Virus record (IMG/VR): IMGVR_UViG_3300036823_000069
Span: 1 to 33,349 of that record
Reading direction: 5' to 3' (one strand)
DNA from: a virus
DNA length: 33,349 nucleotides
In this document: positions 8,403 to 15,897 of the stretch, in pieces
How positions within the stretch are numbered: position 1 is the stretch's first letter
Layout of the letters: every line of letters starts with the position of its first letter
Translations under genes and position numbers: made by a program
The notes under the pieces: generated by a model
Database searches by the model: none
What the model was told of the DNA's origin: nothing
What the model saw: only the letters and a program-made list of their open reading frames with translations

Positions 8403-9410
8403 CTAGGTGCTCAGGAAAGTCGCGATTGCATTGATCGCCTGCGCGGAGATTGCCGGAGCTCCGGATGCCCAAAGGCAACTGGTCTCGTCGCCCGAGATCT
8501 GCCAGACAACCATGTTGCCGTCGAAGCCGAGTTTGTTGGCCTTGAGATGGAAGGCTGGAATGCTGATATTCAGCTGCGCAGACGCCCCCGAGTTGATTGC
8601 CCACAGACCGCCGCAGGCTGTGTCGTTTTCGAGCAGGGTGCTGATGTCGTCAGTGTCCTTCGCTGCGATCGTTGTCTCGAACGAAAACTTGCGCAGACCA
8701 GTGCGCGGGAAGATGCCATAGAGACCGGCTCCGGGAGCCGTGTGATTCATTACTCCTGTCGAGAGCTTGATCGTGGAAGACATGTGCCGTCCCACTAGCG
8801 AAGCCAGGGAACCAACGGGGCCTAGAGTCAAAGTGCAGTCTGAGCCGAGTAGATAGGTGGGCTGATCGAGCGCTGGAAGCGAACCCAAGGCACCGTTGGT
8901 CCAAATGCCAGTTCCGAGAAAGTTCGCTTCGAGAGTGCAGGCGCCGCGCGCCGGAATGGTCAGCGTAAGATCGGATACCGCCATGTCGATCAGCATGCGC
9001 TCGATGGCAGCAGTGTCCTGGACATAGAGGGTTGTGGCTACTGCCTGAGTCGTCGACTCATCGAACGACATCGCATGCGTGTATGGTGCGGCCGAGCCAG
9101 TCACTGTATCCTTGCCCATCGCAAAGGCGAAGGCCCATCCTGCCAGACGCGCATCAAGGTCGCTCTTGAAGCCGAACTTTGTGTCCCAGCCGGTGGTCTG
9201 CTGATTCGTCGTGAACTCGGTGCCTTTGCCGGACATTTCTTTATCTGTGCGCTTCGATGGCGTCATATCCGGGACGCCAGATCCATCGAATCTCTGCAGC
9301 CAACCGGCTGTCAGTTTCGAGCCGACCAGCGCTGTGCCGTAGCCAGCCTGCCTGCTGGGAGCTAATACAAGTAGCCTGGATGATTTTTTCTGACTCTCAA
9401 ATGCTGCCAT
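8403..9410 (-). CDS. Major tail tube protein
   Basis: 335 residues from an ATG at 9410. An upstream in-frame start at 9518 is rejected because it lies deep in the preceding gene and GGGAGAG precedes the 9410 start. The protein is rich in Thr, Ser and Gly with regular beta strands and lies after the connector genes and before the chaperone-position gene, the usual place of the tube subunit. It is followed by a strong terminator, as expected for an abundant structural protein. No sheath gene accompanies it, which supports a non-contractile tail. Family assignment is by context and length. Confidence 0.7.
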   Translation of the reverse strand: MAAFESQKKSSRLLVLAPSRQAGYGTALVGSKLTAGWLQRFDGSGVPDMTPSKRTDKEMSGKGTEFTTNQQTTGWDTKFGFKSDLDARLAGWAFAFAMGKDTVTGSAAPYTHAMSFDESTTQAVATTLYVQDTAAIERMLIDMAVSDLTLTIPARGACTLEANFLGTGIWTNGALGSLPALDQPTYLLGSDCTLTLGPVGSLASLVGRHMSSTIKLSTGVMNHTAPGAGLYGIFPRTGLRKFSFETTIAAKDTDDISTLLENDTACGGLWAINSGASAQLNISIPAFHLKANKLGFDGNMVVWQISGDETSCLWASGAPAISAQAINAIATFLST

Positions 9411-9690
9411 TGTTCTCTCCCTCTTCCTTGATTTGTTCGTCTGGGTCCGCGCTGTTGTCCGCCTGGATGTCTTCAACCACTTCGAATAGTGGATCGCTGG
9501 TACCAGCGGCTCGCTCATGGCGGAGAACAGCGTTCCACTCGTAACGCAGGACCACTTCTTGCTCTTCGCCCGGCTTGAACGTGTAGTGCATGTGCCGGTT
9601 GCTGAAAGTGAGTGCTCCGCCTGAGCCCACTTGATTTACGCCTGCAGCGGTCAGGCGGATATTCACGAAATCGGTACGTTCAGCTCTCAT
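9397..9690 (-). CDS. Small acidic protein between connector and tail-tube genes
   Basis: 97 residues from an ATG at 9690, with AGGAGG eight bases upstream; it overlaps the previous gene by 11 bases and the tail-tube gene by 14. The N-terminal part (residues 1-55) forms beta strands with a TFKPGEEQEVVL segment. The C-terminal part is very acidic (ADNSADPDEQIKEEGE). I do not recognise it. Position suggests a tail-terminator or head-tail joining role, or a tube assembly factor. Confidence 0.6.
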   Translation of the reverse strand: MRAERTDFVNIRLTAAGVNQVGSGGALTFSNRHMHYTFKPGEEQEVVLRYEWNAVLRHERAAGTSDPLFEVVEDIQADNSADPDEQIKEEGENNGSI

Positions 9691-10162
9691 TGACAGCTCC
9701 TCCTGGGAATTGCGCGATGCCCGGTACTGCAATTCGCACCAGGTAGATCATGCCGATGACGTCGCCAGGCACAGACGAGACCCCGAGCAGCCTTACCGGG
9801 CATGACGTTTCCTCGGTTCCATCTGGGATTGTGAGGATTGCTCCGGCCATGACTGCGAGTACCCTTCCCGCTATGGCCTTCGAGGCGCGGCGCTCAGCTG
9901 CCTTGCTCACGAGGTTTTCGTCTGCGCACCAGATCTCGTAGATGTGCTCGCACTCTGGATAGGTGGTCTGCGTGAGATCGCTTCCGTTGCCATAGTTCGA
10001 ATCACGGTAGCGCGGGCGGGCACACGGTAGCTGCAGGACGAGTTGATCATCGTCATCAAGCTCTGCATCGCCCAGCGACGAAGTATCCACGCCGGTCAGT
10101 TCCTGAGCTAGAAGCGCCTCAATGGCCAGCTCAACGTCACCCGGCAAAAACTGAGTCGGCAT
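9680..10162 (-). CDS. DUF1834 family protein (Mu gp37-like)
   Basis: 160 residues, starting in a TGATG junction with the gpG-like gene. The layout (N-terminal helix, strand with a Leu-Gln-Leu-Pro core, central conserved region, C-terminal beta strands) and its place after DUF1320 and gpG genes match the DUF1834 proteins of Mu-like phages, thought to act at the tail end of the head-tail connector. The identification rests on overall resemblance and gene order. Confidence 0.6.
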   Translation of the reverse strand: MPTQFLPGDVELAIEALLAQELTGVDTSSLGDAELDDDDQLVLQLPCARPRYRDSNYGNGSDLTQTTYPECEHIYEIWCADENLVSKAAERRASKAIAGRVLAVMAGAILTIPDGTEETSCPVRLLGVSSVPGDVIGMIYLVRIAVPGIAQFPGGAVNES

Positions 10163-10830
10163 CAGTTCACCTTCAGTCCGGCGTCTTTCGCCTGGGTAAC
10201 ATAGAAAAGCGCTACCTGCTCTTCAATCCTCTGAGGGTCTTCTGGCCGGAACACCAAATACGGACGAGCCGGGATGTTCTGGAATCGGCTATGCGATCGG
10301 ACTGTCGTTTTCTTGCGCTGGAGAGGGCCGATCTCTTTCTTGACGACAGTTCTTTTTTTACCGTTCTTATCCACGATTTGAACGCCGCGTAGCCCGCGCC
10401 GCTGCATCCAGTGCGACTCATGGCTGTCGACCTTTACATCACGCCCTGCAATGCGCGCCTGCGGTCCAGCGCCAGACCCGCGATCAGCGGAGCCGCGTTG
10501 GTGGACGCCTGCGTATTTCACGTTTGTGCCGATTACGACAACGTTCTGAGTGACCTCCGCACGGATCGAATTGCGCAGACGCCCGCTACGAATCAAGAGC
10601 TTATGACCGCTTGCGGCACCCTTCATTCGCTTCACCGTGGATGCAGCCAGGCGCGGCCAGGAGCCTGCTGGCGATCCTTCCTCATCGAAGGTGCGGTAGA
10701 CACTCACCAGCTGCCCTGCGCCGATCACAGCCATGAGCTGTGCGCGTTTGCCCGAAGACGTATTGGCTGCAAATTGGCCGAGCGCCTTGGCAACTCCATC
10801 GCTGTTGACATTGACACGAAGAGCCGCCAT
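10162..10830 (-). CDS. Virion morphogenesis protein (Mu gpG / tail completion family)
   Basis: 222 residues. The N-terminal half reads like the Mu gpG family: an amphipathic helix, a WPRLAASTVKRMKG segment, and the LLIRSGRLRNSIR motif, followed by a strand containing IGTNVKYAGVHQRG. These are hallmarks of HK97 gp10-like tail-completion proteins that join head and tail. The C-terminal 80 residues are unusually basic. In Mu this gene lies between F and I, upstream of the capsid gene; here it follows the capsid and DUF1320 genes. Both ends are one-base overlaps (TAATG and TGATG). Confidence 0.85.
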   Translation of the reverse strand: MAALRVNVNSDGVAKALGQFAANTSSGKRAQLMAVIGAGQLVSVYRTFDEEGSPAGSWPRLAASTVKRMKGAASGHKLLIRSGRLRNSIRAEVTQNVVVIGTNVKYAGVHQRGSADRGSGAGPQARIAGRDVKVDSHESHWMQRRGLRGVQIVDKNGKKRTVVKKEIGPLQRKKTTVRSHSRFQNIPARPYLVFRPEDPQRIEEQVALFYVTQAKDAGLKVN

Positions 10831-11273
10831 TAGATGTACCCTTCGAGTTTGTGATTGCTGAAGCGCAGATGCCGGTCACGCTCTGAGATCTGCGGGCCTG
10901 CCGTCGACGTCTGAGGAGAGACCTGCGTTACAGGCTGATCGAGCGACGCCTTTGCTGCGGCGATGTCTTTCAGGAAGGCGATGGCATCCTCATAACGCTG
11001 CCGAATCGTCTCTGTCATCTTGGCGTTGCGACGCCGTGAGAACAGCAGATAGAGACCAATGTCCAGAGTCATGCCCTTGACGTCGTCGCCGACCTGCAGC
11101 GGCGTCGCATAGCGGCCACGGCAGTAGCTGTCGACGCGGCCGCTGGCTTCCTCAAGAGCAGCGGACACCGTATCAGTGTTCACTTGCCCAGAGTTATCAT
11201 CATCCGTAAGCTGTACCAGCTCCGCCAGGGTAAGGCGGAGCGGTACGAGATCGGATTGGACGGCGTAGGCCAT
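10830..11273 (-). CDS. DUF1320 family protein (Mu gp36-like head-tail connector)
   Basis: 147 residues. It has the family pattern: an AYAVQSDLVPL start, a short helix, an EEASGRVDSYCRGRYATPL helix ending in the conserved Tyr-Ala-Thr-Pro-Leu, then DIGLYLLFSRRR and RYEDAIAFLKDIA helices. DUF1320 proteins are gp6-like adaptors that bind the portal. The position just after the capsid gene and before gpG is usual. The C-terminal 40 residues contain repeated Gln, Ser and Thr and look disordered. Confidence 0.88.
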   Translation of the reverse strand: MAYAVQSDLVPLRLTLAELVQLTDDDNSGQVNTDTVSAALEEASGRVDSYCRGRYATPLQVGDDVKGMTLDIGLYLLFSRRRNAKMTETIRQRYEDAIAFLKDIAAAKASLDQPVTQVSPQTSTAGPQISERDRHLRFSNHKLEGYI

Positions 11274-11299
11274 TGACTTTGAGACTTCCTCGAAAACTT

Positions 11300-11539
11300 C
11301 TACTCAGTTATGGTTTCGCCGGTCGATTCATCCGCCGTCGTCTCAGATTCGGCTGCACCTGCTCCGCCGCGAATAGGCTCAACAACCTTGCGATCGATCA
11401 GAATCTTCGCGTCTTTCGCAGTGAGCTGCACCGTCTTGCCCGGATTGATATGCTTCCCGTTGTGGCGCAGGTTCTGCAGGACTCGATGCTGCGTGGTGCG
11501 GGCTTTCGTAGTTTCGGTTGCAGGCGCTTTAGCGGCCAT
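11300..11539 (-). CDS. Small hypothetical protein after the capsid gene
   Basis: 79 residues with AGGAGG ahead of the ATG. The N-terminal 15 residues are Ala/Thr/Lys-rich. The middle (RHNGKHINPGKTVQL then KDAKILIDRKVVEPI) resembles the small beta-hairpin proteins found just downstream of capsid genes in several Mu-like and other phages. The tail is acidic and Thr-rich. It is separated from the capsid gene by a terminator, so it may depend on read-through or its own promoter. Function unknown. Confidence 0.65.
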   Translation of the reverse strand: MAAKAPATETTKARTTQHRVLQNLRHNGKHINPGKTVQLTAKDAKILIDRKVVEPIRGGAGAAESETTADESTGETITE

Positions 11540-11574
11540 CGGTTAAATCCTCCTCTGTGTTCTGACTGTCTGCG

Positions 11575-11605
11575 AAAAAGGCGCGCCTCGCGAACGCGGC
11601 GCGCC
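11575..11605 (-). terminator. Intrinsic terminator after the major capsid gene
   Basis: Two identical self-complementary arms, GGCGCGCC at 11580-11587 and 11598-11605, flank a 10-base loop. On the minus strand TTTTT follows (11575-11579). It begins 19 bases after the capsid stop codon. This is one of the clearest terminators in the window and would let capsid mRNA exceed that of the genes downstream. Confidence 0.87.
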
Positions 11606-11624
11606 CGGTTACCCCTCGTAAGGT

Positions 11625-12674
11625 TTAGCCCTCGATGTCGCTGGCTACGACGCCCATCGTCGGAGCAGTGACGGCATTCAGGATCGGGATCGCGGTCTCG
11701 ACTGCGGTTACTTCGAGTCCGTAGTACCAATCGACGCTCTCCCAATAGCGCTTGGCGGAGAGGTCGGGATCGATCCACTCCTGGACGCCATAGCCGTCGA
11801 CGGTGTTCATCGGCCCTGGAATCGAGCGGCCGCTGTCTCCCTGGCTGCCAGTCCACACGAACGTCTTGGCGCAGGAAACATCCTGCATGGACGGCGCGGC
11901 CTGCGCATAAGCGAGTAGCGCATTGTTGCCCCACACCCAGCTGGCAACATTGCCTGCGCTCAACTGAATGGCCGAAGCCTGAACCACCTTCACTCCGAAC
12001 GCCGCGCTCAGCTGGGCATTCGTGATGCCGCCCTGCGGATTGGTGAACTTGAAACGGTCAATCAAATCAGGATGATTGCGGAGCTTCACTGCCACAGGAT
12101 CAGACAGGAGGAGCACCATGTCTTGATCCTGGACGCCGGCCTGCCGCAAGAGCGCCTTATAGCCATCGACCACCGGGATCGGATGCGAGCCATCCGTACC
12201 CGTCTCAGGCGTGGTTGGGTAGGCATCCCACATTGACGTGCCGCTCAGCGTGACGCCGTTTGGAAAATTAGTGGTATTCAGCAGCAGATTGGCGATTGCT
12301 ACTTCGCGATCCAGATTGATCTGGCTGATCAGCTGCTTCGTGAGTTGCATCTTGGTGCTGAAACCAAGGCCGAGCCCGTATGCCTCACTCTCGAAAGGAA
12401 CATTCCCCTTCAGGGCATGGCTCTGACACATGTAAGGAGCGACCGAATAGGATCGGCGCGTGGTGGACGCCGTGTCGCCCGGCGCACGCAGCGTGGCACC
12501 GGGGACGCGCATGTCGTCGCGGTTCCAAACAACGTACTGGAAGCTCTGGTGATCGACGGGCACGCGAGGCGCAAGCATGTCTCCCACCAAAGCATTGTTG
12601 CGAAACTCTTTGGCGTAGTTGCTTAACGCCACATTGAGAGCGCCGACTGGCATTGTTGCTACGAAACCGCCCAT
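11625..12674 (-). CDS. Major capsid protein
   Basis: 349 residues, with AGGAGG eight bases before the ATG. It lies after protease/scaffold and decoration genes and before DUF1320, the position of gene T in Mu. The sequence has the features of an HK97-fold capsid family common in transposable and other phages: an N-terminal ANNALVGDMLAP-like arm (here FRNNALVGDMLAPRVPVDHQ), a FESEAYGLG helix start, a LLNTTNFPNGVTLSG segment, and a C-terminal WIDPDLSAKRYWESVDWYYG strand region. The 86-base interval upstream (12675-12760) holds a GC-rich hairpin (near 12726-12743) but no gene. A strong terminator follows. Confidence 0.85.
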   Translation of the reverse strand: MGGFVATMPVGALNVALSNYAKEFRNNALVGDMLAPRVPVDHQSFQYVVWNRDDMRVPGATLRAPGDTASTTRRSYSVAPYMCQSHALKGNVPFESEAYGLGLGFSTKMQLTKQLISQINLDREVAIANLLLNTTNFPNGVTLSGTSMWDAYPTTPETGTDGSHPIPVVDGYKALLRQAGVQDQDMVLLLSDPVAVKLRNHPDLIDRFKFTNPQGGITNAQLSAAFGVKVVQASAIQLSAGNVASWVWGNNALLAYAQAAPSMQDVSCAKTFVWTGSQGDSGRSIPGPMNTVDGYGVQEWIDPDLSAKRYWESVDWYYGLEVTAVETAIPILNAVTAPTMGVVASDIEG

Positions 12675-12760
12675 CTGATCTTCCTCCTGCCCTTGCGGGT
12701 AGATTTCTGTTTCGAATCACCAGCGCCGCCTTGGCAGCGCCAGTGGGTGCTACTTGACTA

Positions 12761-13465
12761 CTAGGAGAGCGCCGCCGTCCCGACGAGGGCATTGGCATAC
12801 CACACACCGCCTACCGCGTTCAGGACTGCCGAGTCACCTTGCGCCGCGAAGGTGAGTATGTGCTTGTTGCCGTTGATTCCGTTGGCGGGCGTCGTGATCG
12901 TGTGGGCATGAGCCGTCTCAGCAACGATGAAGATCTCCGTCCCATCCTGCAGCGCTGTCGGAGCCGCGAGGGTCATGGCAAGCGCGGCGGCACTGCCGAT
13001 ACCTGCATCACCCGAGACCACCAGGATCGCACCGGCGGCGGTGTAGTGCGTAGCCGCATTGCCTGGCGCATAGCCTCCTGGTCCAAAGACGAAGACCGTG
13101 ATGTAGTCGCCAGCATTCGGATTACCGGAGAGTGCAATCGCGATTACCGGCTGCCCCGGACCTGCAGGGATCAGCTGGCCACTGGCGTTGCAGGTCAGCA
13201 GCTGGAGTGCGGAAACGGCTGCGCCGATCTGGGCCACCGTCTGTCCATGCTCAATCACTCGGACAGGAAGCTGCAGCGATACAGCGTCCTCTTCGAGTAG
13301 ACCAACGCACAGCGAGCCAGCTGCAGTCGGCAAAGCCGCATGCGAATTGTCGGTCCCATAAACCACAGCGAGGCCGCGCGTGAAGCCCGAAACAGCTGCA
13401 GGCAGAAGGCTTTCCGAAATCTGAGGCCCCTTGGGCCCCTTCAGTTCAACGTTGATGTTCGTCAT
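12761..13465 (-). CDS. Putative head decoration protein
   Basis: 234 residues, with AAGGAG eight bases before the ATG. Residues 1 to about 115 are a Gly/Ala/Val-rich beta domain with an RGLAVVYGTDNS strand and repeated Ala-Gly-Pro turns, like DUF2190-type capsid cement proteins that occur before capsid genes. Residues about 125-234 (Ala/Thr-rich, with AHAHTITTPANGINGNK) look like a second, separate beta domain that could project from the capsid surface. Position between scaffold and capsid genes fits. Assignment is inferred from composition and context. Confidence 0.6.
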   Translation of the reverse strand: MTNINVELKGPKGPQISESLLPAAVSGFTRGLAVVYGTDNSHAALPTAAGSLCVGLLEEDAVSLQLPVRVIEHGQTVAQIGAAVSALQLLTCNASGQLIPAGPGQPVIAIALSGNPNAGDYITVFVFGPGGYAPGNAATHYTAAGAILVVSGDAGIGSAAALAMTLAAPTALQDGTEIFIVAETAHAHTITTPANGINGNKHILTFAAQGDSAVLNAVGGVWYANALVGTAALS

Positions 13466-13602
13466 CGAAAACGCTCCTTAAGTTCAAAGAAATCGCAAAC
13501 TCACCTCGGACTTACCCCCGGTGTATTTCCGAGTCCGCGCCACGACCTTAGTCATGGCGCTTAGCCAACGTACCGCAGTAGCCGGAGTGGCCCACTAAGC
13601 TT
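13466..13602 (-). other. Non-coding leader with strong hairpin before the decoration and capsid genes
   Basis: No gene is supported. A 10-base stem with one mismatch spans 13537-13560 (GCGCCACGAC and GTCATGGCGC around CTTA). Next to it, 13506-13536 can pair CTCGGA with TCCGAG. No T-tract follows on the minus strand, so it is not a plain terminator. It sits between the protease stop and the decoration-gene ribosome site, so it may be a structured leader, processing site or weak attenuator adjusting capsid expression. Confidence 0.45.
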
Positions 13603-14703
13603 CTAGACAGAGCCAGACGTCCCAGATCCCGCGTTCACCAGCTCAGGATTCTCACGGACAATCTGTTCCATCGCCTCAGAGAAAGAAATGCTCTTTTCAG
13701 AGGATCGCTTGTAAGCTGCCGCCGAGAGGGGGTCGCCCTTTCCGCTGGCCGCTGATGCCGATTGCTGGCCCGTGAAGTGAGTACCGCCTGGAACGATCTT
13801 TGGAAGTCCTTCCATGAAGAGCACCAGGGCTTCGAGCGGCGTTACGGTCTTCTTCTTATCGCCCTCACCGAACTCAATCGTTGTGGTGGTCTTGGCCAGC
13901 TCGTCGAAGACTACGTCGAGGCCCATCTTGTCGAAAGCTGGCACCCACTTACCTTCAGCCTTCAACTTGCCAATCGCAGCAGTGGCGCGTTGCTTCACTT
14001 CGCCACTTGCAAACTGTTTCTCGCGCTCGCTGAACTGAGTGGTCTGCGTCTTCAGGTTGGTTTCAAGCGTGGTGATCTGTGCCGTCAAAGGGGCTGTGGC
14101 GGCCGTCACGGCCTCGGTAGCAATGCGCTTGACATCAGCCTCGCTAAAGGTTGCGGTACCCGGCTTGCTGGTAAACATCTCGGCAAAGAACGCGCGGATA
14201 CGCTCGTCCATCGTTTTGGTTTCGTCTGCCACAACTTCCTCCTCACCGAAGTCCACTGTTATGAACTCGCGGCCCTTGTCTTCGAAATTGACATTCTGCA
14301 AACCCTTGACTTCAGGCGGCTGCGCACCGAGCCAGCCGACATGGCGAAGGCCGGTGACATTGCCGTCTGCGTCCTGATAGAAGGCGGCGGAGCGCTTCTT
14401 ATAGCGCCCGGCCTTGCGAGCCTCATTAAACTGAGGATCGACCTGTTTTTCTTTGGCTAGAAGCGTATCGCCGTTGAGCGCCAGGCGATCGATCCATGCG
14501 AATGCAGGGAGATCGTTCTTGGGATGGCCTACAGTAACAGGCGCTTCGTGGAAGCTGGGATCATAATTGCGAATCACGCGCTCAAGATCTGCGCGGGTGA
14601 TTTTCGCTTTACCCTGGGCGGTGTAGTCGCCAGCGCGGAATATCTCTATCCACGGTGAGTTGTTCTCAGCCTGTCCTGCAACCGTCTTGGTAACTTCCGC
14701 CAC
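13603..14703 (-). CDS. Prohead protease / scaffold (Mu gpI-Z-like)
   Basis: 366 residues from a GTG at 14703. Residues 1 to about 150 resemble the Mu I protease: an FRAGDYTAQGK start, DLERVIRNYDPS helix, then APVTVGHPKNDLPAFAW with His60 and YKKRSAAFYQ with Ser105, plausible catalytic residues. Residues about 165-366 are charged, coiled and Thr/Gln-rich, as expected for the scaffold. Met165 (MDERIRAFF) could be an internal start giving a separate scaffold, as the nested Z gene does in Mu. The gene precedes decoration and capsid genes. No strong ribosome site is visible ahead of the GTG, so the start is moderately certain. Confidence 0.82.
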   Translation of the reverse strand: MAEVTKTVAGQAENNSPWIEIFRAGDYTAQGKAKITRADLERVIRNYDPSFHEAPVTVGHPKNDLPAFAWIDRLALNGDTLLAKEKQVDPQFNEARKAGRYKKRSAAFYQDADGNVTGLRHVGWLGAQPPEVKGLQNVNFEDKGREFITVDFGEEEVVADETKTMDERIRAFFAEMFTSKPGTATFSEADVKRIATEAVTAATAPLTAQITTLETNLKTQTTQFSEREKQFASGEVKQRATAAIGKLKAEGKWVPAFDKMGLDVVFDELAKTTTTIEFGEGDKKKTVTPLEALVLFMEGLPKIVPGGTHFTGQQSASAASGKGDPLSAAAYKRSSEKSISFSEAMEQIVRENPELVNAGSGTSGSV

Positions 14704-14758
14704 ACACCGAGTCTCACTGTTGAGTCATAAGGCTCGGTGAGTTTCTTGCAAAGATTGG

Positions 14759-15598
14759 TTATGCTGCGAATACTTTCCCAAAGCCCGGCTGTGGAACCTT
14801 CGCTTTGGCCAGCAGCGGAAGCCTTGCATAGCCTGGCTGTTCCCAGTCCTTCGGCGCTTCGCTGGCCGGAATCGGTACGACGCTGCAGCGGCAATTGAAC
14901 CCGTTCGGTGGATATATCTTCAACCACACTGGATCATCTGCGCGAGCTGCGAATTTATGCAAGACGCGATGCTCCGGCCGCACACGCGCATCGCCTACTG
15001 TCCAGTACTGCCACGCGGGGAGAACCTCCATCGTGGCCGGATCTCGCATCTGCTCGTAGCGGCCGAGGCTGTAAGCCTTCTGCATCGCAGTCTGGAATGC
15101 AGTGTCGAGGGTGAACGCGTTGATGGCCTCGACGCCGGCGTCCGAGAGCATCTTGTTGACGGCCGCTTCGAACTCCTCTACCGTGCCGCCTTCTTCCGCG
15201 ACGTCGGCCAGTTCGTCGCGCACCTTCTGAATCAGGCGCACGTCGCTTACACCGGCCAGCGTGAATGCATCCTGCCGATACTGCGCAGAGAGACCGTCGA
15301 AGACTTCCTTGGTGACCGGAGTCAGCCCGCGAAGGTACGCGGCGACGTCCTCTCCGGACATGCCGGTGTCAAAGCCAGCCGTAAAGTCATCGCCTTCAGC
15401 GAAGTGGCTGAGAGAAGGACCGTGTATCCATCCACCCTTGCGGGAGATACCTGTCATCTGCAGGATGTGGCCAGTCTTGCGATGCGCCTGACGAATCACC
15501 TGGGCGCGGCCGAGTACGTTGGCAGCAGCCAAGTGCATCGACAGCAAGTTACCGACACGGTATTGCACGGCGCTATCGCGCATCACATTTGGGCGCAT
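14759..15598 (-). CDS. Minor head protein (Mu gp30/F, SPP1 gp7-like)
   Basis: 279 residues, with GGGAG nine bases before the ATG. It has the family signatures: a LRGLTPVTKEVFDGL helix region, AINAFTLDTAFQTAMQKAYS, then GRYEQMRDP, WQYWTVGDARVRPEHR and the closing PPNGFNCRCSV motif near residues 248-258, the conserved Asn-Cys-Arg-Cys of phage head morphogenesis proteins. These proteins associate with the portal inside the procapsid and help DNA ejection. It follows the portal gene after one small ORF, as expected. Confidence 0.9.
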   Translation of the reverse strand: MRPNVMRDSAVQYRVGNLLSMHLAAANVLGRAQVIRQAHRKTGHILQMTGISRKGGWIHGPSLSHFAEGDDFTAGFDTGMSGEDVAAYLRGLTPVTKEVFDGLSAQYRQDAFTLAGVSDVRLIQKVRDELADVAEEGGTVEEFEAAVNKMLSDAGVEAINAFTLDTAFQTAMQKAYSLGRYEQMRDPATMEVLPAWQYWTVGDARVRPEHRVLHKFAARADDPVWLKIYPPNGFNCRCSVVPIPASEAPKDWEQPGYARLPLLAKAKVPQPGFGKVFAA

Positions 15599-15600
15599 CG

Positions 15601-15897
15601 TTACTTGGCTCCCAGATACTGCTCGAACGAAACACTCTTTTTCTTTCGCGGATAGAAGGTGAATTCGAAGAGCTGAGAGCTGCCCCGTCTCAATGCAGAC
15701 TTGAGCAATCGATTCTTTAATTCCGGATCGATGTCATTTGCCTTGGCCACAAAGAGTCGCGCTCTGGGCACAGCTACTGGGTCTCTACGCTTGACCTGGC
15801 GAGATCCCATCACCCAGTACAAAGTGCGCGGAGATGACAGCCTGTCACCGCGTCTTGGAATTGGTCGACCATCCAGCATGTCCATGACGAGCTGCAT
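15601..15897 (-). CDS. Small basic hypothetical protein between portal and minor head genes
   Basis: 98 residues, its ATG directly following the portal stop (TAAATG) and its stop two bases before the next ATG, so it is embedded in the head operon. It is basic, with a PRKKKSVSFEQYLG C-terminus and a central ARLFVAKANDIDPELKNRLL segment. I do not recognise a family. Tight spacing and consistent codon use argue that it is real. Confidence 0.6.
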   Translation of the reverse strand: MQLVMDMLDGRPIPRRGDRLSSPRTLYWVMGSRQVKRRDPVAVPRARLFVAKANDIDPELKNRLLKSALRRGSSQLFEFTFYPRKKKSVSFEQYLGAK

